From: Roseburia lenta
GTDB lineage: Bacteria > Bacillota > Clostridia > Lachnospirales > Lachnospiraceae
Direction of reading: 5' to 3'
Length of the DNA: 64,000 nt
Assembly: GCF_014287435.1 (NCBI RefSeq)
Contig: NZ_JACOPG010000001.1
Coordinates: 62,001-126,000 of the forward strand
Part shown: piece after piece, positions 19,481 through 26,981 of the stretch
Layout: each line of letters opens with the position of its first letter
Position numbering within the stretch: the stretch's first letter is position 1
Program-made: the position numbers and the translations under genes
Notes under the pieces: generated by a model
What the model was told of the DNA's origin: nothing
Seen by the model: the letters and a program-made list of their open reading frames with translations, nothing else
The model's database searches: none

Positions 19481-20575
19481 CTAGGATTCGTGAATCGTGT
19501 AATGCTTGCTGAGAACAAGTTCTGCTGCATCCATGGCAGCCTGATCGTATAACTCGATACGCAGGACACCTTTTTCAAATTCTCGGTTGTGCACAATACC
19601 AATATTCTTGATACTGATGCCGTTGGCTGCCAGTGTTGTCGCGATCGTGGCAATGGCACCGGCTTCATCTGCAAGATCCAGATAAAACTCGTAGGACGAA
19701 GGAAGTACCCCTTGTTTTTTGAGGGGAAGATCATCCCGGTAATCTTTTGCCGAAGAAAAGAGCCTTATCACAGCATCGTCCTTTTGGTCTGTGATAGATG
19801 TGATAAAGTCCTGCAGGCTTTTCTGGTAAAGGGCAGCAGCCTTTAAGATCTCATCCCGATTGGTGGCACAGATGTGCTGCCACATGACAGGAGAGGAGGA
19901 TGCGATCCTTGTAATGTCGCGAAAACCGCCGGCGGCGATCGTCTTCATGGTCTCATCCACAAAATCATTCTCTGCAACAAAATTGACTAAAGATGCTGCA
20001 ATGACGTGAGGCAGATGACTGATGCAAGCCGTTGCAAAATCGTGTTTTTCCGGGCTCATGATCAGTGTGAGCGCACCAAGAGAAGTGATAAAGGCAGAAA
20101 AGTCTGCCAGTCTTTCACTAGAAAAATCATCTGTTACCGTAAGGATATAATAAGCATTTTCCAGAAGGTATGGACTGGAGTGGTCGTAACCGATGGCTTC
20201 TGAACCTGCCATTGGGTGACCGCCGATAAAGCGGGAGGTCAGTCCCAGATCAGCAACGGCTTTTGTGATATCCCCCTTGACGCTTCCTACATCTGTAATG
20301 ATACAGTGAGCCGGCAGAATATTCGCCAGACGGGTAAGGTAATCGACATTGACCCTGACCGGACCGCATAAAAATAAAAGGTCACAATCCGCAAAAGCCT
20401 CCAAATCCAGCATAGTATCGTTTGTGATGATGCCATCGGCATAGGCAGCCTGTATGGTGCTTTCGCGTGAGGCGATCGCAATCATTTCCGTTTCTGGGTA
20501 TTTTTCTTTGATAATCTTAGCGATGGATCCACCGATCAATCCCAGACCGATAAATCCGATTTTTGGGTATAACAT
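19481..20575 (-). CDS. tyrA: prephenate dehydrogenase with C-terminal ACT domain
   Basis: Oxidatively decarboxylates prephenate to 4-hydroxyphenylpyruvate for tyrosine synthesis, using NAD. The 364-residue protein starts with the Rossmann motif IGFIGLGLIGGSIAK; the catalytic histidine is expected in CISHLPH. Residues from about 290 form an ACT domain (GAIATIATTLAANGISIKNI), which suggests tyrosine feedback. The start at 20575 is chosen for the AAGGAGA 8 bp upstream; a longer frame to 20614 would run into aroF. Confidence 0.94.
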   Translation of the reverse strand: MLYPKIGFIGLGLIGGSIAKIIKEKYPETEMIAIASRESTIQAAYADGIITNDTMLDLEAFADCDLLFLCGPVRVNVDYLTRLANILPAHCIITDVGSVKGDITKAVADLGLTSRFIGGHPMAGSEAIGYDHSSPYLLENAYYILTVTDDFSSERLADFSAFITSLGALTLIMSPEKHDFATACISHLPHVIAASLVNFVAENDFVDETMKTIAAGGFRDITRIASSSPVMWQHICATNRDEILKAAALYQKSLQDFITSITDQKDDAVIRLFSSAKDYRDDLPLKKQGVLPSSYEFYLDLADEAGAIATIATTLAANGISIKNIGIVHNREFEKGVLRIELYDQAAMDAAELVLSKHYTIHES

Positions 20576-20594
20576 AATGATTCTCCTTATGTAA

Positions 20595-21608
20595 CTATAA
20601 TGTCCGACCTGCAAGTGAAATATAAGGCTTTAAGCCTTCCATCACAGAAGCAAACAGGTCAAAATCAAGCGACTGCGGACCGTCGGACAGGGCATGTGCC
20701 GGATCATTGTGGACTTCGATCATAAGACCGTCAGCACCGCAGGCGATGGCTGCTTTTGCCAAAGGTTCTACGAAAGAGCGCACGCCGGTAGCATGGCTTG
20801 GATCGACGATGACCGGAAGGTGTGTGCGTTCCTTTAAGACGCAGACAGCAGACAAATCCAAGGTATTTCTGGTGGAAGTCTCATAGGTGCGGATACCGCG
20901 CTCGCATAAGGCTACCTTGGAACTGCCGGAAGACATGATATATTCTGCTGCATTTAACCATTCATCGATCGTAGCGCAAAGTCCCCGCTTTAGAAGTACC
21001 GGCATACCGGTTTTTCCGACTTCTTTTAAGAGTTCAAAGTTCTGCATATTGCGAGCACCAACCTGTAACATATCTACATATTTAAAAGCAGATGCTACGG
21101 CGTGAGCAGAAGTGACTTCACAGATGGTAGCCAGACCGGTCTCTTTGGATGCGGTCTGCATATAGCGGAGACCGTCTTCTTCCAAGCCCTGAAAAGAGTA
21201 TGGGGAAGTACGTGGCTTGTAGGCACCGCCGCGCAAGATGGTCGCACCCTCTTTCTTTACGGCTCTGGCGATCGTAAGCAGTTGTTCTTCGGATTCCACG
21301 GCACAAGGACCGGACATGATCGTGATGTTGTCTGGACCGATTTTGGTGTCTTTGACAGCAAATTCGGTTGGCTGTGGATGAAACTTTTTGTTGGCAAGTT
21401 TGTAACTTTCCGTGACCGGGATCATCTTGTCGACGATCGGGTTGGACTCGATGGCAGTCAGGTCGATCTTGGTCTTATCACCGATCAGACCGATGATCGT
21501 GACTTCCTCGCCACGGGACAGGTGTGTATGTAATCCGGTGGCTTCGATATCTTTTATAAGGTGATGCAGGGCATCCTCAGGTGTTTGTGGTTTGACTACT
21601 AAGATCAT
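20595..21608 (-). CDS. aroF: DAHP synthase (3-deoxy-7-phosphoheptulonate synthase)
   Basis: Condenses PEP and erythrose 4-phosphate, the first shikimate step. The 337-residue protein is of the AroA-I-beta type: a ferredoxin-like N-terminal regulatory domain (residues 1-70) and then the barrel, with IMSGPCAVESEEQL, RGGAYKPRTSPYSFQG and VDPSHATG. The N-terminal domain normally mediates feedback. AAGGAG precedes the ATG on the minus strand. It is first in the operon, with a strong promoter and a palindrome upstream. Confidence 0.96.
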   Translation of the reverse strand: MILVVKPQTPEDALHHLIKDIEATGLHTHLSRGEEVTIIGLIGDKTKIDLTAIESNPIVDKMIPVTESYKLANKKFHPQPTEFAVKDTKIGPDNITIMSGPCAVESEEQLLTIARAVKKEGATILRGGAYKPRTSPYSFQGLEEDGLRYMQTASKETGLATICEVTSAHAVASAFKYVDMLQVGARNMQNFELLKEVGKTGMPVLLKRGLCATIDEWLNAAEYIMSSGSSKVALCERGIRTYETSTRNTLDLSAVCVLKERTHLPVIVDPSHATGVRSFVEPLAKAAIACGADGLMIEVHNDPAHALSDGPQSLDFDLFASVMEGLKPYISLAGRTL

Positions 21609-21644
21609 AGTGCATTACTCCTTTTCATATTAAATACAGATTTT

Positions 21645-21673
21645 ATCATAGTCACTTTTATTCTTAAAGTCAA
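21645..21673 (-). promoter_or_regulatory. sigma-A promoter of aroF-tyrA-aroA
   Basis: On the minus strand, TTGACT (21668-21673) and TATGAT (21645-21650) with 17-bp spacing, about 37 bp upstream of aroF. There is no room for a long leader, so a T-box or attenuator is unlikely. Confidence 0.78.
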
Positions 21674-21699
21674 CACTTTAAAGCGTAAAAGTTTAAAGT
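21665..21699. promoter_or_regulatory. repeated ACTTTAAA operator-like palindromes
   Basis: ACTTTAAA (21675-21682) and TTTAAAGT (21692-21699) form a perfect inverted repeat with 9 bp between. A second overlapping one, TAAAGT (21665-21670) with ACTTTA (21675-21680), covers the aroF -35. This is the arrangement expected of a repressor site for the aromatic operon; the regulator is unknown. Confidence 0.55.
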
Positions 21700-21741
21700 A
21701 CGAAAAATAATCAAATCCATAAAATTGGGAAGACTACTTTT

Positions 21742-22971
21742 ATGAAAGTAAAAGAAACGTGTATCATTGCCTGTTTTGTGATCGCCTTGCTTGGCATGCG
21801 GCAGACATTAGAGGCAAAATGGGGATTGGAAGATGTCATAGAAAAAGGACAGATCCTTTATGAACTGGGCGGCGGGAGCAATTCTATCTTAAACCCGGAG
21901 TCTGTAACAGAAGATGAACTGCCTATCCTTTTAAAAAATCCAAAAAGAGAGGGATATCTCTTTGGCGGCTGGTATCTGGACGAAAATTGGGAAGAACGGA
22001 TCTATCGCATAGAGGATACCGGGGGCAAACGGTTGTATGCCAAATGGAATCTTTGCATCGAACCCAACCGCAATGTGCAGGAATATCCTTACAAGGCAAA
22101 GGATGGCGATCTTTTGCTCAAAGACCTGACCTACAGTTTTTTATATGAACTGGAAACGCCGGGCAATCCCGGAACCCGGATCCAGGATCTTTTGCAGCAA
22201 AAGTATGCCTCAGAGTATCAGTGTCCGCAGGGGCTTTGCATCACACCGGACTATATCATCGTATCGTCCTATGCACTGGAAGAAGATAAACTGGGCGCCC
22301 TGACCTTGTATGACCGGACAAGTCATACCTATATCATGTCTTTTGGCATGGAGGCAGACAGCCATCTTGGCGGGATCGCTTATGACGGCAAGGCACTCTG
22401 GATCTGTCATTCCAATAGCAAAGAAGTGGAGCGGATCTCCTATGCCTTTATCAAAAAACTGGCGGGGGTGAGCCGGCAGAATTTTATCGACATCACTTCC
22501 TGCTTTGAACGTTATCCGGTCGACAATACCCCGTCTGCCATTGCCTGTATGGATGGTCAGATCTATGTCGCAACCCATCATGTTTATACGCCCGGGATCC
22601 TGTGTGCTTATACTTATGATGGCAAAAGCCTTACAGCAGACAAAAAGTGTTTGCTGCCGCCCAAGGTGCAGGGGATCTGCCGGGATGAGACTGGACGTAT
22701 TTTTTTAAGCCTGTCCTATGGGCGCAATCAGTCTTCCTATTTAAATATTTATTCCGACGTGGACCATTTACAGAAAAATTTCTGGACGCCTTCTGCACGG
22801 GTGGAAATGCCGCCGGGATCGGAGGCGATCGCTGTGGAAAACGGGCTTTGCTATGTTTTGTTTGAAACGGCTTCCTATAAATATTTTGAGGGGAGCGACG
22901 GCAAGGGAACCTGCAAGTATCCGCTGGATAAAATCCTCCTGCTTTCCGAGGAGAGCATTTTTTATGATTGA
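21742..22971 (+). CDS. exported InlB B-repeat protein with propeller-like domain
   Basis: A 409-residue probable secreted or membrane-anchored protein. Residues 6-22 are an N-terminal hydrophobic segment. Residues 38-102 resemble one InlB B-repeat (Listeria-Bacteroides repeat), with GYLFGGWYLDENW and the ending LYAKW. The remaining 300 residues contain repeated blade-like strands such as GGIAYDGKALWICH and GICRDETGRIFLSLSYG, suggesting a beta-propeller, but no precise family is recognised. There is no LPXTG or obvious anchor. The ribosome site is weak. It diverges from aroF. A role in binding or sensing outside the cell is only a guess. Confidence 0.6.
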   Translation: MKVKETCIIACFVIALLGMRQTLEAKWGLEDVIEKGQILYELGGGSNSILNPESVTEDELPILLKNPKREGYLFGGWYLDENWEERIYRIEDTGGKRLYAKWNLCIEPNRNVQEYPYKAKDGDLLLKDLTYSFLYELETPGNPGTRIQDLLQQKYASEYQCPQGLCITPDYIIVSSYALEEDKLGALTLYDRTSHTYIMSFGMEADSHLGGIAYDGKALWICHSNSKEVERISYAFIKKLAGVSRQNFIDITSCFERYPVDNTPSAIACMDGQIYVATHHVYTPGILCAYTYDGKSLTADKKCLLPPKVQGICRDETGRIFLSLSYGRNQSSYLNIYSDVDHLQKNFWTPSARVEMPPGSEAIAVENGLCYVLFETASYKYFEGSDGKGTCKYPLDKILLLSEESIFYD

Positions 22972-23029
22972 AGCGTGTAAAAGCCAGTTTTATAAGCTCT
23001 GCTGCTGACAGATGAATAAGATTTCTTTA

Positions 23030-23057
23030 TTGACAAATAGTAGTGATATGCTAAAAT
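23030..23057 (+). promoter_or_regulatory. sigma-A promoter of leuS
   Basis: TTGACA (23030-23035), 16-bp spacer, TAAAAT (23052-23057). Transcription is expected to begin near 23064, directly before the T-box leader. Confidence 0.75.
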
Positions 23058-23063
23058 ATATTA

Positions 23064-23214
23064 CGAATTGCATTCGTGATATATGATATTGCTATCGTGA
23101 ATGTACAAATGAAATCGACTAGGAAAGGTATCTGTATCATACGAAATAGAGTGGTACCACGGAGTAAGATACTTCGCCTCTAATTAGATGATTCTAGTTA
23201 GGGGCTTGTTTTTT
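23064..23214 (+). ncRNA. compact T-box riboswitch controlling leuS
   Basis: The antiterminator is clear: AGAG (23148-23151), the tRNA-binding bulge TGGTACCA (23152-23159), a stem CGGAGTA/TACTTCG (23160-23176) and CCTCT (23177-23181) that closes on AGAG. The competing terminator pairs 23176-23188 with 23193-23205 and is followed by a T run to 23214. TGGT would pair with ACCA of a tRNA with discriminator A, as in tRNA-Leu. The 5' part has only one 12-bp stem (23070-23081 with 23093-23104), far shorter than a usual stem I. The specifier codon is not certain. Confidence 0.88.
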
Positions 23215-23228
23215 AGGAGGAAAAGAAA

Positions 23229-25646
23229 ATGTCAAAACCTTACAATCACAAAGTCGTTGAGAAGAAATGGCAGAAGGTCTGGGATGATGAGAAGGCTTTC
23301 GCCGCAACAGATGATTATTCAAAACCAAAATATTATGCATTGGTGGAGTTCCCATATCCATCCGGACAGGGACTTCATGTAGGTCATCCGAGACCATATA
23401 CCGCATTAGATATTGTGGCAAGAAAAAGAAGAATGCAGGGATACAATGTACTTTATCCGATGGGCTGGGATGCGTTCGGACTTCCAACCGAGAACTATGC
23501 CATCAAAAATAAAGTACATCCAAAGATCGTAACTGCAAACAATGTGGCACATTTTAAGGATCAGTTACATTCCCTTGGATATTCTTTTGACTGGGATAGA
23601 GAGATCAACACAACAGATCCGAATTATTACAAATGGACACAGTGGATCTTCTTAAAATTATTCAAAGCTGGACTTGCATACAAGAAAGAGATGCCGATCA
23701 ACTGGTGTACTTCCTGTAAAGTAGGTCTTGCAAACGAGGAAGTTGTCAACGGACGTTGTGAGAGATGTGGTTCTGAGGTTGTCCGCAAGGTAAAGAGCGA
23801 GTGGATGCTTAAGATTACAGAATACGCTGACAAATTGATCGAAGGCTTGAATGATGTCGACTACATTGAGCGTGTCAAAGTATCCCAGAGGAACTGGATC
23901 GGAAAATCAACCGGAGCAGAAGTTGATTTTTCTATCAAGGGAAAAGAAGACAAACTCCGCATTTATACAACAAGATGTGATACCTTATTCGGTGTCACTT
24001 ACATGGTAGTATCTCCGGAGCACCCATATCTTGACAAATACAAGGCAGAGATCAAAAACTGGTCTGAGATCGAAGCATACCGTGAGGCTGCTTCCAAGAA
24101 ATCCGATTTTGAGCGTGCAGAACTTGCAAAAGATAAGACAGGCGTTCAGATCGATGGCCTTGTTGCCGTAAATCCTGTCAATGGAAAAGAAGTGCCGATC
24201 TGGGTTTCTGATTATGTACTGATGAGTTATGGAACAGGAGCCATTATGGCGGTCCCGGCACATGATGAGAGAGACTGGGAATTTGCAAAGAAATTCAATC
24301 TTCCGATTATTCAGGTAGTCGCAAAAAATGGCGAGGCTGTTGATGTCAATGAGGCAGCATTTACAGATGTTGCAACAGGAGTTTTGATCAATTCCGATTT
24401 CTTAAACGGATTGGAAGTAAAAGATGCAAAAGAAAAGATGATCTCTTACTTAGAGGAAAAAGGAATCGGTACTGCAAAGACAAACTACAAATTACGTGAC
24501 TGGGTGTTCTCACGCCAGCGTTACTGGGGCGAGCCGATCCCGATTGTAGAATGTGAGAAATGCGGTTATGTGCCGATTGATGAAAGCGAACTTCCATTGA
24601 TGCTTCCGGAAGTAGAGAGTTATATGCCTACCGATAACGGAGAATCACCGCTTGCTGCCATGACAGACTGGGTAAATACCACCTGTCCATGTTGTGGAGG
24701 ACCTGCAAAACGTGAGACAGATACCATGCCGCAGTGGGCAGGATCTTCATGGTATTTCCTAAGATACTGTGATCCGCATAATGATAAGGCACTTGCCAGT
24801 CCGGAGTCGTTAAAATACTGGCTTCCGGTTGACTGGTACAATGGCGGTATGGAGCATACGACCCTGCATTTGCTTTATTCAAGATTCTGGCATAAATTCC
24901 TCTATGATCAGAAGGTCGTTCCGACACCGGAACCATATCAGAAGAGAACATCCCACGGAATGATCCTCGGTGAGAATGGCGAAAAGATGTCTAAGTCAAG
25001 AGGAAACGTCGTAAATCCGGATGACATTGTAAGAGAGTACGGGGCTGATACCTTAAGAACTTATGAAATGTTTATCGGTGCCTTTGACTTGGCAGCATCC
25101 TGGTCAGAAGATGGCGTAAAAGGCTGCCGCCGTTTCTTAGAGCGTGTCTGGAAATTACAGGATATCATGACAGATGAGGAAGGTTATTCTGCGGATTTAG
25201 AGACAAAGATGCATCAGACCATCAAGAAGGTCAGCAATGACTTTGAAAACTTAAAATACAACACAGCAATTGCAGCAATGATGGCATTGATCAATGACTT
25301 CTATAAGAAGAATGCCGTTACCAAGGGCGAATATAAGACCCTGATCACCTTATTGAATCCGGTTGCACCTCATATTACAGAAGAGTTATGGCAGATCGTT
25401 GGTGGAGAGGGATACCTTTACCAGACGACATGGCCGGAATATGATGAAGCAAAGACCGTTGAGTCAACCGTTGAGATCGCAGTACAGATCAACGGAAAGA
25501 CAAAAGGAACGATCACCATTGGTAAAGACGATGCAAAAGATGATGTTATTGCAAAAGCAAAAGAATCTATTGCAGATAAGTTGACCGGTAACATTGTAAA
25601 AGAGATCTATGTACCGGGACGCATTGTCAACATCGTAGCAAAATAA
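23229..25646 (+). CDS. leuS: leucyl-tRNA synthetase
   Basis: Charges tRNA-Leu with leucine. The 805-residue class I synthetase has the HIGH-type motif HVGH at residues 50-53 in [12 protein letters not shown], the editing-domain region, a zinc-type Cys cluster (CEKCG and CPCCGG), and the KMSKS loop in [11 protein letters not shown]. Length fits bacterial LeuRS. AGGAGG lies 8 bp before the ATG and begins just after the T-box terminator, so leucine starvation should raise expression. Confidence 0.98.
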   Translation: MSKPYNHKVVEKKWQKVWDDEKAFAATDDYSKPKYYALVEFPYPSGQGLHVGHPRPYTALDIVARKRRMQGYNVLYPMGWDAFGLPTENYAIKNKVHPKIVTANNVAHFKDQLHSLGYSFDWDREINTTDPNYYKWTQWIFLKLFKAGLAYKKEMPINWCTSCKVGLANEEVVNGRCERCGSEVVRKVKSEWMLKITEYADKLIEGLNDVDYIERVKVSQRNWIGKSTGAEVDFSIKGKEDKLRIYTTRCDTLFGVTYMVVSPEHPYLDKYKAEIKNWSEIEAYREAASKKSDFERAELAKDKTGVQIDGLVAVNPVNGKEVPIWVSDYVLMSYGTGAIMAVPAHDERDWEFAKKFNLPIIQVVAKNGEAVDVNEAAFTDVATGVLINSDFLNGLEVKDAKEKMISYLEEKGIGTAKTNYKLRDWVFSRQRYWGEPIPIVECEKCGYVPIDESELPLMLPEVESYMPTDNGESPLAAMTDWVNTTCPCCGGPAKRETDTMPQWAGSSWYFLRYCDPHNDKALASPESLKYWLPVDWYNGGMEHTTLHLLYSRFWHKFLYDQKVVPTPEPYQKRTSHGMILGENGEKMSKSRGNVVNPDDIVREYGADTLRTYEMFIGAFDLAASWSEDGVKGCRRFLERVWKLQDIMTDEEGYSADLETKMHQTIKKVSNDFENLKYNTAIAAMMALINDFYKKNAVTKGEYKTLITLLNPVAPHITEELWQIVGGEGYLYQTTWPEYDEAKTVESTVEIAVQINGKTKGTITIGKDDAKDDVIAKAKESIADKLTGNIVKEIYVPGRIVNIVAK

Positions 25647-25659
25647 GAGCAAGATATAC

Positions 25660-25689
25660 ATAAGGACGACTCATGTGGGTCGTCCTTAT
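25660..25689. terminator. hairpin between leuS and convergent small genes
   Basis: Perfect 11-bp stem ATAAGGACGAC (25660-25670) with GTCGTCCTTAT (25679-25689). The T tract is short on both strands, so termination strength is uncertain, but the position between convergent genes fits. Confidence 0.6.
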
Positions 25690-25697
25690 TGTCTGTC

Positions 25698-25976
25698 TTA
25701 ATGTGGGCGGAAAGTATGTACCAGTTGGATGATACGATCCGCCTTTTTTTGTTCTTCCGGTGACATGTTCTGCTTTAACATACCGATGAGCAGTGTCGTC
25801 TCAGAATCGGTAAAAGTCAGTCCCTTGGATCTTGCCTCCATTGCGGCACTGGATAACTGGCTTGCCAGTTCATTGGCTGTCCCCGTGTGGGATCTGGCGG
25901 CAAAAGCCTGCAAAAACTGTTGCTTTTCTTTGGGAATGGATTGGAAGATCGGGTTGTTCAGAAAAGAAGGATCCAT
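25698..25976 (-). CDS. small helical protein, second gene of a pair
   Basis: A 92-residue soluble, helical protein that I do not recognise. It has no membrane segment or metal motif; it contains runs such as KEKQQFLQAFAAR and SPEEQKKADRI. Its ATG overlaps the TAA of the upstream gene (TAATG), so the two are translationally coupled and their products may act together. It ends near the leuS hairpin. Confidence 0.6.
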   Translation of the reverse strand: MDPSFLNNPIFQSIPKEKQQFLQAFAARSHTGTANELASQLSSAAMEARSKGLTFTDSETTLLIGMLKQNMSPEEQKKADRIIQLVHTFRPH

Positions 25977-26311
25977 TAGTCGTTGCCTCCGTTAAATAGG
26001 ATTTCGTAGGTGGATAACATCTGCATGGCGTTTAATACCTGATCGATCTGTCTTTTTTCATTGTCGTTACAATAGACCTTGATGGCATTTAAGATGTCAG
26101 ATGTTGAATTCTTTTTTTCCATGGCACTGATCTGCATGGTATTTTCCGGATTTTCAAAATATTCCATCGTCTTTTGCATTTGCAGATAGGAGATCATCAT
26201 GGAGATATTCTTTTGTGCCGTCGATCCCAGGTAAGGCAGGATCGTTTTTAATATGTTTATTTCCTTATTTTGTAAACGGTTGTCATAAAGAGAAAGAGAT
26301 TCATTTTCCAT
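25976..26311 (-). CDS. small helical protein, first gene of a pair
   Basis: A 111-residue soluble, helical protein of unknown function, rich in Met, Asn, Glu and Lys. It has no clear ribosome site: the sequence just before the ATG is A-rich. The -10-like CATATAGTA lies 15-20 bp before the start, which resembles mother-cell sigma -10 elements, but a matching -35 was not found. Coupled to the next gene by TAATG. It lies in an island of small genes near a Cys-rich gene with a sigma-K-like promoter. Confidence 0.6.
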   Translation of the reverse strand: MENESLSLYDNRLQNKEINILKTILPYLGSTAQKNISMMISYLQMQKTMEYFENPENTMQISAMEKKNSTSDILNAIKVYCNDNEKRQIDQVLNAMQMLSTYEILFNGGND

Positions 26312-26391
26312 AAGCGTTTTTTATTTACTATATGACGGATTTTAAAAGTTAGAATAAGATAATAAGAAAATACTTGTAGGAAAATAGAAAT

Positions 26392-26547
26392 ATGAGACGA
26401 TTGATCCTGCGTGGAAATGAATGTTTTGAAGTGGATGAGGAATGCCTGCGGAAAAAGAAAATGCAGGGAGAAGAATGTATGCACTGTAAAAAGAACGAAA
26501 AAGGAAAAGACGATCGTTGGAATGCCAGGAAAAAGAGAGGAAGATAG
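26392..26547 (+). CDS. small Cys/Lys-rich ORF, 51 residues
   Basis: An open frame encoding 51 residues, beginning MRRLILRGNECFEVDEEC and containing CMHCKKNEKG. It has four cysteines and many Lys and Arg, so metal or nucleic-acid binding is possible but unsupported. AGGAAAA lies about 10 bp before the ATG. It ends 6 bp before a bidirectional terminator, which is consistent with a real transcript. No family recognised. Confidence 0.5.
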   Translation: MRRLILRGNECFEVDEECLRKKKMQGEECMHCKKNEKGKDDRWNARKKRGR

Positions 26548-26553
26548 CATAAT

Positions 26554-26584
26554 AAAAAGGCGCCCTAAATAAGGACGCCTTTTT
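26554..26584. terminator. bidirectional terminator
   Basis: AAAAAGGCG pairs with CGCCTTTTT, extended inward by CCT/AGG with one mismatch on each side. An A run and a T run flank it, serving the small plus-strand ORF and the Cys-rich minus-strand gene. Confidence 0.9.
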
Positions 26585-26596
26585 CGATGAAGGTTT

Positions 26597-26809
26597 TTAG
26601 AAGAAACTTCCGCAGCCGCCGCCATCGTTACAGCAGCAAAGAAGTAAGAGGATGATCCAGATGCTGTTTCCACATCCACATCCGTCATTTGAGAAAGATG
26701 ATCCATTACCGCATAATGCTAAGATCAGGATGATCCAGATCAAAGAAGAGCAGCATCCGTTATTGTTGTCATTTCCACATCCACAATTTGTTGCTACAAG
26801 GTCACTCAT
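26597..26809 (-). CDS. Cys/Gly-rich small protein (chorion-class HCB protein 13 type)
   Basis: A 70-residue protein beginning MSDLVATNCGCGNDNN, with two similar blocks, each a Cys/Gly/Asn stretch followed by a short hydrophobic run (SLIWIILILALC and SIWIILLLLCCC). About a sixth of the residues are cysteine. Such proteins are annotated in Lachnospiraceae as chorion class high-cysteine HCB protein 13; the name is by resemblance and the function is unknown. AGGAGG lies 6 bp before the ATG at 26809; a longer frame to 26878 has no ribosome site. The sigma-K-like promoter upstream suggests a spore-coat or late mother-cell protein. Confidence 0.75.
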   Translation of the reverse strand: MSDLVATNCGCGNDNNNGCCSSLIWIILILALCGNGSSFSNDGCGCGNSIWIILLLLCCCNDGGGCGSFF

Positions 26810-26836
26810 AAGAAACCCTCCTAAATATTTACACTG

Positions 26837-26863
26837 TATCTTATGCTGGTTTTTAAAAACGGT
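26837..26863 (-). promoter_or_regulatory. sigma-K-like promoter of the Cys-rich gene
   Basis: On the minus strand, AC (26862-26863), 16-bp spacer, CATAAGATA (26837-26845). This matches the Bacillus sigma-K pattern AC-N16/17-CATANNNTA exactly. The predicted start, near 26830, leaves a short leader with AGGAGG at 26815-26820. Confidence 0.6.
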
Positions 26864-26981
26864 TACAGAAATAATCAAAAAGTAAAATAAACGATAATAA
26901 AGAAAAGAAAAAAATATAAAGAACCATTTTTTCCATTTATACTAATGCTAGAAACGATTTGTCAGAAAGGGAGTTATTTTT

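Noticed and set aside
21609..21741. Sigma-E promoter for the InlB-repeat gene (CATAAAAT)
   Set aside because: The -10-like octamer has no matching -35 at 13-15 bp, and A/T-rich DNA makes such matches common.
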